Position numbers and translations under genes: made by a program
Part shown: positions 8,154-16,300 of the stretch, one piece after another
How positions within the stretch are numbered: the stretch's first letter is position 1
Layout: each line of letters opens with the position of its first letter
The notes under the pieces: generated by a model
Seen by the model: only the letters and a program-made list of their open reading frames with translations
Database searches by the model: none
What the model was told of the DNA's origin: nothing
NCBI GenBank assembly: GCA_937894955.1
Contig: CALAXO010000001.1
Location: forward strand, 1-23,431
Origin: an uncultured Clostridia bacterium
GTDB lineage: Bacteria > Bacillota > Clostridia > Christensenellales > CAG-138
Length of the DNA: 23,431 nucleotides
Reading direction: 5' to 3'

Positions 8154-9105
8154 CATCAACCTTATATTCAACAAGCTGTATTATGAGCAGCTCACCCCGG
8201 GTAATTCGAAAAAATTTGAGAAGGACATTAAAGAGAAAAACAGAACTATCTTTACGCAGAAATTCACGGACGCCGATTTTTCCGCCTGCCAAGAGCTTGA
8301 AAAGCATTTCGGCGAAAGTTTCAAAAAATTTCGGTTAAAAACAGATTACCCGGGTTTGCTCATCGGAACGGGCAATCCGCACGGTTCCGGAGCTGTATCG
8401 TCGGACATTAAATGCGGCTTCTCTTTTTCCTATGTCACAGGTCAGCCCTATCTCCCTTCATCAGGTGTTAAGGGCATTCTCCGAAGTTCATTTGCGGACC
8501 GCCGCCCCGCTGTCATTGATTTCCTTATTAAAATACTCGAAAATGAAAGCATTTGTGACAAAGACATAGACGAGCTTGATAAGGATATTTTCGAAGGCAG
8601 CGATATCTTCCTTGATGCCGTGCTTGCCAAAGGCAGCAAAGACGGCAGCATTCTCGGTGCGGACTATATCACGCCGCATTACCCTTTGGACAAAAACCTG
8701 ATGAAGAATCCGAATCCGATACATATCATCAAGATTCTGCCCGGAGTGACCTTCGAATTCCGTTTCATTCTGCATCATGCAACGCTCTCAAGCGGCATAG
8801 AAATTTCCGCAGAGAATAAACAGGAACTGTTCCGAATGCTGCTGTGTTATTTCGGCGTCGGTGCAAAAACAAATGTCGGATACGGCATTTTGCTGCCCGT
8901 TTCCGATGATGCAGTCCCTCGAAACGTTGCACCGCCGGCCGGAAGAACAAATACTGCAACCGAACAGCCTAAAGTTCAGATTGACCCGCAGCTGCTTTGT
9001 CCGGTTTGTAAACAGCGCAAACGCGAGCCCGATCCCATTAGGGGAGAACTGAAAAAATACTGTTCGGAATGCTACAATAATCGGAAGAGGAACAGAGCGC
9101 ATTGA
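8122..9105 (+). CDS. cmr6: Cmr6, Cas7-like RAMP with a C-terminal four-cysteine extension
   Basis: A Cas7-like subunit at the 3' end of the Cmr filament. Diagnostic segments are LIGTGNPHGSGAVSSDIKCG, SFSYVTGQPYLPSSGVKGIL, a middle IFLDAVLAKG with ILGADYITPHYPL, then NPNPIHIIKILPGVTFEFRF, and near the end YFGVGAKTNVGYG. After this fold a Pro/Thr-rich linker leads to a tail with C293, C296, C314 and C317 (CPVC and CSEC pairs 17 residues apart), which resembles a zinc ribbon and is not part of the core Cmr6 fold. The start is uncertain: ATG 8122 overlaps cmr5 by 32 bases. GTG 8146 overlaps by 8 bases, has AAGGTGA 9 bases upstream and gives the N-terminus MNNINLIFNKLYYE; it may be the true start, eight residues shorter. 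Confidence 0.92.
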   Translation: MPRKVTVKVNNINLIFNKLYYEQLTPGNSKKFEKDIKEKNRTIFTQKFTDADFSACQELEKHFGESFKKFRLKTDYPGLLIGTGNPHGSGAVSSDIKCGFSFSYVTGQPYLPSSGVKGILRSSFADRRPAVIDFLIKILENESICDKDIDELDKDIFEGSDIFLDAVLAKGSKDGSILGADYITPHYPLDKNLMKNPNPIHIIKILPGVTFEFRFILHHATLSSGIEISAENKQELFRMLLCYFGVGAKTNVGYGILLPVSDDAVPRNVAPPAGRTNTATEQPKVQIDPQLLCPVCKQRKREPDPIRGELKKYCSECYNNRKRNRAH

Positions 9106-9120
9106 CGCCTTGACGTCAAT
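9101..9120. repeat. Short inverted repeat at the cmr6 stop
   Basis: ATTGACG (9101-9107) is followed by CGTCAAT (9114-9120), a 7-bp hairpin over the stop codon. The right part is itself a perfect 10-bp palindrome, TTGACGTCAA (9110-9119). There is no T tract after it, so it is not a terminator by itself. It may be chance, a transcript-end structure or a protein site. Confidence 0.4.
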
Positions 9121-9157
9121 CACCTATCAATTGCAGGTAAACCGATAGTCAATGCAC

Positions 9158-9193
9158 AAATCCCGCCTGAAGCTTTTGCCTCGGGCGGGATTT
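9158..9193. terminator. Bidirectional terminator between cmr6 and lysS
   Basis: AAATCCCGCC (9158-9167) pairs with GGCGGGATTT (9184-9193). The stem continues inward through T·G, G-C and A-T pairs, one mismatch, then GC/GC around a TTTT loop. It lies between two convergent genes about equally spaced from both stops and has short A and T runs on its flanks, so it can end the cmr operon on the + strand and greA-lysS on the - strand. Confidence 0.8.
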
Positions 9194-9255
9194 ATTGATT
9201 CAACAATCAGCTGCTGCAGAATTGCTTTGGACTGCTCTGAGCGGCGTGCATCGAA

Positions 9256-10770
9256 TCAGTCAATAGGCTTCATTGTGGGGAAGAGCAGAACGTCCCGAAT
9301 GGTGGGGGAATCGGTAAGGAGCATGATAATCCTGTCGATGCCGAAACCGATGCCGCCGGTGGGGGGCATTCCGTATTCAAGTGCAGCGATGAAGTTTTCG
9401 TCAATGGGCATTGCCTCATCGTCGCCTTTTGCTTTTTCCTGCGCCTGCTGTTCAAAACGCGCACGCTGGTCGATGGGGTCGTTCAGCTCGCTGAAAGCGT
9501 TGCAATACTCTGCACCGGCAATGAAGAGCTCAAAGCGTTCAACGATCCCGGGATTATCAGGTTTACGCTTTGTGAGTGGAGAAACCTCAACGGGATAGTC
9601 GATAATAAACGTGGGTTGAATGAGCTTGCTCTCAACAAACTCATCAAATGCCGCAAAAAGAACCTTTCCGATGGGCGCCGTTTTATCATCAATTTCGAGG
9701 CCGAGGGACTTTGCTTTTTCAATTGCCTCCGCGCCGTCCCTGCATGCATAGAAATCAACGCCGGTGTGCTCAAGAACCGCATCGTTCATGGTTTGGCGGC
9801 GGAAGGGGGGAGTGAGGTCAATTTCTTTGCCTTGATATGTGATTTTTGTAGTACCGAGAATCGTTTTCGCACAGTGGGAAAGCAGATTTTCGGCAAGTTC
9901 CATCATTCCGTGGTAATCGGTGTAAGCCTGATAAAGCTCCATGCTTGTATATTCGGGATTATGCGTCGCATCCATGCCCTCGTTGCGGAACTGGTGACCT
10001 ATCTCATAAACCTTTTCCAAGCCGCCGACGATGCACATTTTGAGCGGAAGCTCGGTTGCAATGCGCATAAAAACATCCAAATCAAGCGCATTGTAATGGC
10101 TTATAAAGGGACGCGCATTCGCGCCGCTTGCAACGGTGTTGATAATAGGGGTCTCAACTTCCAAAAATCCGCGCTCATCAAGGTATCTGCGAATTTCGGA
10201 AATAATTCGGCTGCGCTTAATGAAAGTTGTGCGAACCTCGGGGTTCATAATAAGGTCAACGTAGCGCATGCGATAACGCAAATCAGTATCACGAAGGCCA
10301 TGGAATTTTTCCGGAAGAGGCCTTAATGATTTTGAAAGCAGCGTAACTGTTTCCGCATGAATGGAGATTTCGCCTGTTTTTGTTTTGAAAACAAATCCGG
10401 TAATGCCGAGCATATCGCCAATATCATATGCTTTAAAATCGGAATATGATTCTTCGCCGATATCATCGCGGCGAACATAGGCTTGAATATCGCCTTTCGC
10501 ATCGCGAAGCCCTGCAAAACTTGCCTTACCCATAACACGTTTTGACATCATTCGGCCGGCAACAGAGACTTTTTTGCCCTCATATGCCTCGTAGTTTGCC
10601 TTTATGTCAGTGCTGAAATCCGTTTGGTCAAATTTTACAATGTCAAACGGATTTTTTCCGGCAGCCTGAAGCGCCGCAAGCTTATCGCGGCGAATCTGAA
10701 GCAGTTCGTGAAGTTCTTCAGCGTTTACAGTGTTGTTTTCTTCTATGTTGATTGTGTTTTTTTCTTCCAT
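9256..10770 (-). CDS. lysS: Lysyl-tRNA synthetase, class II
   Basis: Charges tRNA-Lys with lysine in the cytoplasm. The 504-aa length and domains fit bacterial LysS: an N-terminal OB-fold anticodon domain (VSVAGRMMSKRVMGKASF near residue 70), then the class II core with motif 1 near 190 (RSRIISEIRRYLDERGFLEV), motif 2 at about 261-283 (FRNEGMDATHNPEYTSME), and motif 3 at about 473-492 (GIGFGIDRIIMLL). It starts at ATG 10770 with GGAGAA upstream and ends in PTMKPID. It lies 46 bases downstream of greA, a frequent Firmicute pairing, and should share the greA promoter. Nothing unusual was seen. Confidence 0.97.
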   Translation of the reverse strand: MEEKNTINIEENNTVNAEELHELLQIRRDKLAALQAAGKNPFDIVKFDQTDFSTDIKANYEAYEGKKVSVAGRMMSKRVMGKASFAGLRDAKGDIQAYVRRDDIGEESYSDFKAYDIGDMLGITGFVFKTKTGEISIHAETVTLLSKSLRPLPEKFHGLRDTDLRYRMRYVDLIMNPEVRTTFIKRSRIISEIRRYLDERGFLEVETPIINTVASGANARPFISHYNALDLDVFMRIATELPLKMCIVGGLEKVYEIGHQFRNEGMDATHNPEYTSMELYQAYTDYHGMMELAENLLSHCAKTILGTTKITYQGKEIDLTPPFRRQTMNDAVLEHTGVDFYACRDGAEAIEKAKSLGLEIDDKTAPIGKVLFAAFDEFVESKLIQPTFIIDYPVEVSPLTKRKPDNPGIVERFELFIAGAEYCNAFSELNDPIDQRARFEQQAQEKAKGDDEAMPIDENFIAALEYGMPPTGGIGFGIDRIIMLLTDSPTIRDVLLFPTMKPID

Positions 10771-10816
10771 TTATACTAGTTCTCCATCATCGTAACGTGA
10801 GCACATCTGTTAAAGG

Positions 10817-11296
10817 TTATCTTCTGATTGAGATGATTTTAACCTTCATAAGACCGCCGGGAGCCACAACATTGGTGATTTCATCAATTGATTTTCCCAA
10901 AAGCGCAGCGCCGACAGGGGAATCGTTTGAAATGCTCTTGGGTCTTGCATCGATATCCGCTTCAGCAGAACCGACAATTTTAAACTCATCTTCAAACCCC
11001 AAATCAACGAATTTAATGCGAACGATTGAACCCATTGTGACTGTTTTGCCGTCGGTATGAGTTTCATCAATGATCACAACGTTTTTGAGCATCGATTCAA
11101 GCTCCATAATCTCGAGTTCATTATGAGCTTGTGCGTCTTTCGCAGCGTCATATTCCGCATTTTCGCTTAAGTCTCCGAAGGAACGCGCAACAGCGATTTC
11201 CTCGGTTATTTCCGCCCTGCGGACATTTTTTAAATATTCAAGCTTTTCTTCGAGAGCCTTTTTGCCCGCCAGAGTAAGCTGTACAACTTCTGCCAT
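10817..11296 (-). CDS. greA: Transcription elongation factor GreA
   Basis: Binds RNA polymerase in its secondary channel and rescues backtracked complexes by stimulating transcript cleavage. The 159-aa protein has the N-terminal coiled coil (LTLAGKKALEEKLEYLK to about residue 75) whose acidic tip, FGDLSENAEYDAA, keeps D42 and E45, the pair equivalent to the cleavage-stimulating acids of E. coli GreA. The C-terminal FKBP-like domain ends with ISNDSPVGAALLGK and PGGLMKVKI. The start is ATG 11296 behind a perfect AGGAGG site; the open frame extends further upstream to 11347, but that stretch lies in the leader. First gene of the greA-lysS operon. Confidence 0.97.
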   Translation of the reverse strand: MAEVVQLTLAGKKALEEKLEYLKNVRRAEITEEIAVARSFGDLSENAEYDAAKDAQAHNELEIMELESMLKNVVIIDETHTDGKTVTMGSIVRIKFVDLGFEDEFKIVGSAEADIDARPKSISNDSPVGAALLGKSIDEITNVVAPGGLMKVKIISIRR

Positions 11297-11360
11297 GTTT
11301 CTGCCTCCTGAGTCTGCATGTGCAGTTCGAACCTTGCGAAAGCACATACCAATTTATTTT

Positions 11361-11389
11361 ATTATAAGGATTTTTTTCCGTGTTGTCAA
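11361..11389 (-). promoter_or_regulatory. Perfect-consensus sigma-A promoter for greA-lysS
   Basis: On the - strand TTGACA (11389-11384) and TATAAT (11366-11361) are separated by exactly 17 bases, a full consensus match. Transcription should start near 11354, giving a 58-base leader before the greA ATG at 11296. Confidence 0.9.
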
Positions 11390-11473
11390 CAAATCAGCAT
11401 GGGTTTTTTATAAATAACTTCATGAGTCGTCCGCTGTTTGCTTCAGAGCAGCCGACAGTTCTTTTTATGCCTT

Positions 11474-14400
11474 CTATGCCTTTTCCCGACTCACGCGGAA
11501 CGCTTCACCCGCACTCAACAGAAATACCCAAGTCTCTTTCACCGGCAACCCGGACAATTTTTGCAATGCGTCCGCGTAAATTTGCAGCTGCATACGGTAT
11601 GAATTCGCAACATCCCGCGGGTCTTTGTCACGTGTGCTCGTTGTTTTGTAATCTACAATGATCCACTCGTTATTTTCGGTGAAGCAGCAATCAATTATTC
11701 CCTGCACCACAACATTATTTTTGTTGACGTCCGGCAATAACGTAAACTCAAGTTCACGCTTTATCAGTTCATTGGCGTCATTTGCGGCGGCCATCATTCG
11801 CTCGTACAATTTGCTTTGCAGAAAACGTTTTATTGCAAACATATTTATAGATTTCGCCTGTTGTTCGGACAAAACGCCATCCGCTGAAAGTCTTTCGAGC
11901 ACAATACTTATTTCCGCCTCGGTTCGAATTCCGAGAGGAAGCATTTGAAGAAGTGTATGCGCTGCAGTTCCCCGCTCCGCTCCGGTCAACACATGTTCAG
12001 GCTGTAAAAAAACCGGAACAGAAGGAGAAAAATCATAATCAATTAAACGTTTTTCGCCTTTAGTTATTTCTGTGACGCTGAGTTTGCTTTTTTGCTTGGT
12101 GTCATCTTCAAACGGATAGCGGTACTCAAGCCTGCGGCTCACGGCACTGCAATCGGTGCTGCGTGCTTCTTCACTCCATTTGATATATTCAGCCTTGCTC
12201 ATTCGTGTTCCATCAATTGAGTTCGATGTTTTTTTTATGCAGCGCAGCAAAAGTTTATCAGCTCCGATTGCGCATTTCACACCCGCTGAACCCGCATTAT
12301 CAATGTTAATACCAAGCGGAAAATATGCCCCGAGCATCCAATCGAGATAGCATTTGGAATTCATTATGCGGGATTTTGACAAAGGCGCAGCAAATTTTTT
12401 TAACAAATCTGCCATTTTTTTGTTTGAGCCTATGATATAAAGTCTCTCCCTCGGCCGCGTCATTGCAACATACAGATTACGCATCTCCTCAGAAACCAAC
12501 CTGTCATCTTCACGCATTATAATTGCACGACGCAGCAGGGGAGTGAGCGGTTTTTTACCGCGCATGCGGAAGCCGATTCCAAGTTCTCTGTCAAAAACAG
12601 CATCGGCTTTGTGGCTTTTTTTACTGAATTCCGACGTTGTTCCGCAAATAAAAACAATCGGGAACTCCAAACCCTTGCTCTTGTGTATGCTCATTACGCG
12701 AACCGCATCAACTGCGGAAGGCTGAGCCGCACCCATGCTGACATTATCCCTCAGACTGTCCATCAGCGTTACAAATCCGTGGAGCCCGCTTTTGCCGTTT
12801 GCAACAAAAGCTTGTGCCTTTTCAAGCAATAAATCAAGATTTGCCTGCCGAACCGCGCCGCCGCGCAGCGCACCGACATAAACATAATAAAATGTCTCAT
12901 CCAGAAGAGTGCCTATCAATTCATCAACGCTTAAAAAGCGGCTCATTTCATGCCATCTGTCAACATTTCCCAGGAAATAATTTGCCTTGCGGCAGTATTC
13001 CGCATTATTCGTGCCGTTTTGAAAGCTTTGAGCGGCCTCCGTGAGTCTGTCAATGAACTCTTCACCGCCGAAATCGGTTCGAATATGTATATACTCATCC
13101 TCATTGAACCCGCCGATAGGGGAGCGCATAACACTTAAAAGCGGAATATCCTGCCTTCTATTGTCTATAATTCTTAGCAAGTTTAAGAATATCTGCACCT
13201 CAATTGCGTCAAAATACCCATCTCCGAGTTCGGCCGCGCATGGAATGCCCTGTTCCGTCATTACATTTACAAATCGAAGAGCAACACCCTTGGTGCGTCG
13301 CATCAGAACGGCAAAATCAGAAAACATCGGCTTTCGTACCCGATTAATTTCTTTATCAAACACTTCAACGTTTTCAATCAAATAGCGTATTTTATCCGCG
13401 ACACAGCGTGCCTCGGCTTCTATGGCTTCCGGCTCATCGTTTTCCTTTGCGGAGTCAGTTACCGATTCGACTTCGTTTTCGCTTTCGTCTTTCTCACCCG
13501 AAAGGTCAATTAAGCAAATTTCCGCACTGCCGGTTGCAGTTTCCGCGCCCATTCGCAATTCAGCATTGTCGGAATAATCAATTTCACCGACATCGCCGAG
13601 CATGATTTTTGAAAACAGACTGTTTGCTGCATTTAAAACTGACGTCATGCTTCTGAAATTTGCATTCAAATCAATTCTTTTTCCAAACTTGCCATCATAA
13701 CTTTGATATTTTGACAAAAAATTTTCCGGTTCGGCCTGCCGGAAGCGGTATATGCTCTGCTTGACGTCTCCGACCATAAACAGATTATGCCCGTTTGAAA
13801 CGGCGGCAATTACTGCATCTTGTATACTGTTGGTGTCCTGATATTCATCAACGAAAATATATTTAAATTTTTCCTTATATTCAGCCGCAATTTCATCATT
13901 TTGAAGCACGGTATATGCAAGCTGCTCCATATCATTGAAATCGATAAGTGCATTTTCACGCTTTAACTCGGAATAATGCTCCGCAAACCGTCGAACGATC
14001 GCTTCAAGACTTTGCAGGCAAGGATAAATCCGCGCTGCATTTTCGCGCTCCATATCATACGAACAGCAAAAAGCTTCACTTATTTTTTTTAATTGGTCTT
14101 TGACTTTTTCGCGATATTCCTTCAGCTCCGCAGGCGCACCGCCCCTTCTTGACGGGATTTTTGCCAAAGCATGTGACGCAATTTTACAGTGCCAATCGGA
14201 ATAAGTTTTCAGCTGCATCAGCTCGTCATAAAATCTCATATCCGTTTGAAGCAGTTTCACATACACTTCAAGTTCAGGATTATTTTCGTTCGCAAAGCAG
14301 TGATAAAGCTCATTCGCCATATCACAAAACGTCGATACGTTCCTTTTTGCGGTAGAAATCAGGCACTCCGATGCCTTTTCGGAAAACGTTTCAAAGCTGC

Positions 14401-14992
14401 TTCCGTATGCCTCAACCGCCTCATGAAGCCAACCGAACGGATCCGGGCGCGCCATAATAAAATCATAGGTGTCCTCAATAAGAGTGCAAAGCGCATCATC
14501 ACGAACAAGGGCGTCACAAAGCAAACGAAAATCAGAATCTTTAGTTCCTTCCGCATCCAAATATGCCTCTTCTAATATATCATCCAATGCTTTAAGGCGC
14601 AGCAAAGCGGCCTCTGCTGCATCAGCGGTTCTGAACGCCGGATCAAGGTCGACAATATGACAGTTCCTTCTCAGAACATTTCCGCAAAAGCTGTGAATGG
14701 TTGAAATATTCGCTGTAGAAATATTTATTGCCGAATCGTGCAAATGTATTTTCAACTTTATTTCATCGGTTGACTCCGCAAGCTCCGACAGACGCCGCTC
14801 GATTCGCTGTTTCATTTCCGCAGCGGCGGGATTCGTAAATGTTACAACAAGTATACCTGAAACATCAACTCCCGAAGCAATAATTCGAGCAATGCGTTCG
14901 GTCATAACCGCAGTTTTGCCCGCACCCGCAGCAGCCGAAACAAGCAGGTTTCCATCCTCGTTAATTGCACGAAGCTGCTCAGCAGTCCACAT
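11474..14992 (-). CDS. addA: AddA subunit of the AddAB helicase-nuclease
   Basis: UvrD-family 3'-5' helicase with a C-terminal nuclease, the motor subunit of AddAB, which resects double-strand breaks for RecA-dependent repair and degrades foreign linear DNA. In the 1172-aa product Walker A is AAAGAGKT at residues 20-27, then VVTFTNPAAAEMKQRI, the Walker B region FVDEYQDTNSIQ, NFRSMTSVLN, MSIHKSKGLEFPIVFICGT and the arginine-finger motif MTRPRERLYIIG. The nuclease motif GIIDCCF with IIVDYKT keeps the catalytic Asp, Asp and Lys. The start is ATG 14992, eight bases after GGAG. Unlike the usual addB-addA layout, no addB precedes it: upstream is a DUF362 gene. The full length and intact motifs argue against decay. 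Confidence 0.95.
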   Translation of the reverse strand: MWTAEQLRAINEDGNLLVSAAAGAGKTAVMTERIARIIASGVDVSGILVVTFTNPAAAEMKQRIERRLSELAESTDEIKLKIHLHDSAINISTANISTIHSFCGNVLRRNCHIVDLDPAFRTADAAEAALLRLKALDDILEEAYLDAEGTKDSDFRLLCDALVRDDALCTLIEDTYDFIMARPDPFGWLHEAVEAYGSSFETFSEKASECLISTAKRNVSTFCDMANELYHCFANENNPELEVYVKLLQTDMRFYDELMQLKTYSDWHCKIASHALAKIPSRRGGAPAELKEYREKVKDQLKKISEAFCCSYDMERENAARIYPCLQSLEAIVRRFAEHYSELKRENALIDFNDMEQLAYTVLQNDEIAAEYKEKFKYIFVDEYQDTNSIQDAVIAAVSNGHNLFMVGDVKQSIYRFRQAEPENFLSKYQSYDGKFGKRIDLNANFRSMTSVLNAANSLFSKIMLGDVGEIDYSDNAELRMGAETATGSAEICLIDLSGEKDESENEVESVTDSAKENDEPEAIEAEARCVADKIRYLIENVEVFDKEINRVRKPMFSDFAVLMRRTKGVALRFVNVMTEQGIPCAAELGDGYFDAIEVQIFLNLLRIIDNRRQDIPLLSVMRSPIGGFNEDEYIHIRTDFGGEEFIDRLTEAAQSFQNGTNNAEYCRKANYFLGNVDRWHEMSRFLSVDELIGTLLDETFYYVYVGALRGGAVRQANLDLLLEKAQAFVANGKSGLHGFVTLMDSLRDNVSMGAAQPSAVDAVRVMSIHKSKGLEFPIVFICGTTSEFSKKSHKADAVFDRELGIGFRMRGKKPLTPLLRRAIIMREDDRLVSEEMRNLYVAMTRPRERLYIIGSNKKMADLLKKFAAPLSKSRIMNSKCYLDWMLGAYFPLGINIDNAGSAGVKCAIGADKLLLRCIKKTSNSIDGTRMSKAEYIKWSEEARSTDCSAVSRRLEYRYPFEDDTKQKSKLSVTEITKGEKRLIDYDFSPSVPVFLQPEHVLTGAERGTAAHTLLQMLPLGIRTEAEISIVLERLSADGVLSEQQAKSINMFAIKRFLQSKLYERMMAAANDANELIKRELEFTLLPDVNKNNVVVQGIIDCCFTENNEWIIVDYKTTSTRDKDPRDVANSYRMQLQIYADALQKLSGLPVKETWVFLLSAGEAFRVSREKA

Positions 14993-15010
14993 TATTTTCT
15001 CCGTTCCTTC

Positions 15011-15039
15011 ATAAGAATATTAATACTACGTACTGTCAA
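15011..15039 (-). promoter_or_regulatory. Candidate promoter for addA
   Basis: On the - strand a perfect TTGACA (15039-15034) stands 17 bases from a poor -10 box, TCTTAT (15016-15011), in the 62-base gap between the DUF362 gene and addA. The weak -10 makes this tentative; addA could instead be read through from upstream. Confidence 0.4.
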
Positions 15040-15054
15040 AAGTGTTCGGTCAGA

Positions 15055-16200
15055 TTACAGCTTCAGCTTGTTCAGCACCTTTGCGGCAAGAGGCCTGTGC
15101 ACAACCATGGCAGCACGCGGGCAAAACTCCTGACAGCAAAAACATCGAATACATTTTTCGCGATTAATGTGCGGTTTTTTATTTCTGATTTCTATTGCTT
15201 TTGCAGGACACATCCTTGCACATTCACCGCAGCCGATGCAAAGACGTTTTTTTAGCATTGGCTTATGTTCAAGTGCTGCTTTGCTTACAAAATGAAGCAA
15301 ATTGCCTTTGCGCATGAAGCTCAATCCGCGCACCGGCGGGGCTTTAAAATCGTCAACGATTAACGGGCGAATATCACCGTACACATTCAAATCTTTACCG
15401 GATGAAGGAGCAAAACCACGTTCATAGGCTGCTTGAAGCGTTGGCAGACCGTCAATGTTCATCCCGATCAGCTCTGCACCGATAACATCGGCATAATATG
15501 TGCTTTTCGACGCAATAATTGCACCGATTTGGCGCGGCGTGCCGGCAGTCGGACCGTTGCCCTCCATTCCGACAACGGCATCACAAATTGCAAGTTTCGG
15601 TTTAAAATACTCATTAAGATCAACAAGCATATCGGCAAATTCAGCATCGTTTTGAAATTTATAATGAACTTCCGGCTTTTTAAGACCCGGAATCGTCCCA
15701 AACAGATTTTTAACCGCCGCACTCATGCCAAGCATTCCGTGCGATTTCAATTTACAGAAATCAATAATTGCATCAGCCTCATCCAAATACTCTGTATATG
15801 TGAAATTTTTCAGTACTTTTCCTTCAGAAAAGTCAACAGTTTTTTCGTTCATATTGCGATTCAGCTTTGCACCGAGCTTTTCAAGCTGCTCCATGCCCGT
15901 TGCTGCATAAACGCGATTCAGCAGGGGCAGCGAATGCGGACCGCCGGGACTGTCGCCTATCGTAACATCCGCGCCGCGTGCCAAAAGCATTTCAACAAGT
16001 GCCTCAAGCAGGGCGGGATGGGTTGTTGCGGCAGCATCGGGCTTTTTGAACGAAACAAGATTGGGCTTAATAATTATTTTCATTCCGGGCTTGACAAAAT
16101 CCAAGCCGTTCACCGCATTTATGGCCTCCTCGAGTGCAGGTTTGACTGTTTCGCCATCATAATTCCTGCAGCGTACAACAGCAACATCGTAATTTTTCAA
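15055..16200 (-). CDS. DUF362 protein with two C-terminal 4Fe-4S ferredoxin sites
   Basis: A 381-aa probable iron-sulfur protein. Residues about 1-300 are the DUF362 domain (KIIIKPNLVSFKKP, GADVTIGDSPGG, IIDFCKLKSHGMLGMSAAVK, then FGTIPGLKK). The C-terminus has a classic two-cluster ferredoxin module: C321, C324, C327, C331-P and C350, C353, C356, C360-P, with an additional C355. No electron partner or substrate is known for the family, so the role is unassigned; redox function is inferred from the cluster sites. The start is TTG at 16200, four bases after GGAGGT, and no ATG or GTG lies close in this frame. It is a different type from the DUF362 fragment at the left edge, whose visible C-terminus lacks such a tail. 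Confidence 0.9.
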   Translation of the reverse strand: MKNYDVAVVRCRNYDGETVKPALEEAINAVNGLDFVKPGMKIIIKPNLVSFKKPDAAATTHPALLEALVEMLLARGADVTIGDSPGGPHSLPLLNRVYAATGMEQLEKLGAKLNRNMNEKTVDFSEGKVLKNFTYTEYLDEADAIIDFCKLKSHGMLGMSAAVKNLFGTIPGLKKPEVHYKFQNDAEFADMLVDLNEYFKPKLAICDAVVGMEGNGPTAGTPRQIGAIIASKSTYYADVIGAELIGMNIDGLPTLQAAYERGFAPSSGKDLNVYGDIRPLIVDDFKAPPVRGLSFMRKGNLLHFVSKAALEHKPMLKKRLCIGCGECARMCPAKAIEIRNKKPHINREKCIRCFCCQEFCPRAAMVVHRPLAAKVLNKLKL

Positions 16201-16300
16201 TTCAACCTCCGGGCTTTTTTGTGTATTTAAATCTTTTCATAAGAAAACAAGCGTCAAGCAACCGGTGTTTGTACATAATAAAATACAGATTGCAGCTGAT

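Noticed and set aside
9106..9255. Possible CRISPR array after cmr6
   Set aside because: The gap is only about 150 bases and holds a small hairpin and a terminator, with no regularly spaced direct repeats.
9616..10326. 236-codon open frame on the + strand opposite lysS
   Set aside because: It is the antisense shadow of the lysS coding frame, has no ribosome site, and its protein has no recognisable motif.
15433..16230. 265-codon open frame on the + strand opposite the DUF362 gene
   Set aside because: Antisense shadow of a clear iron-sulfur protein; the translation is rich in Arg, Asn, Cys and Ile with no domain.
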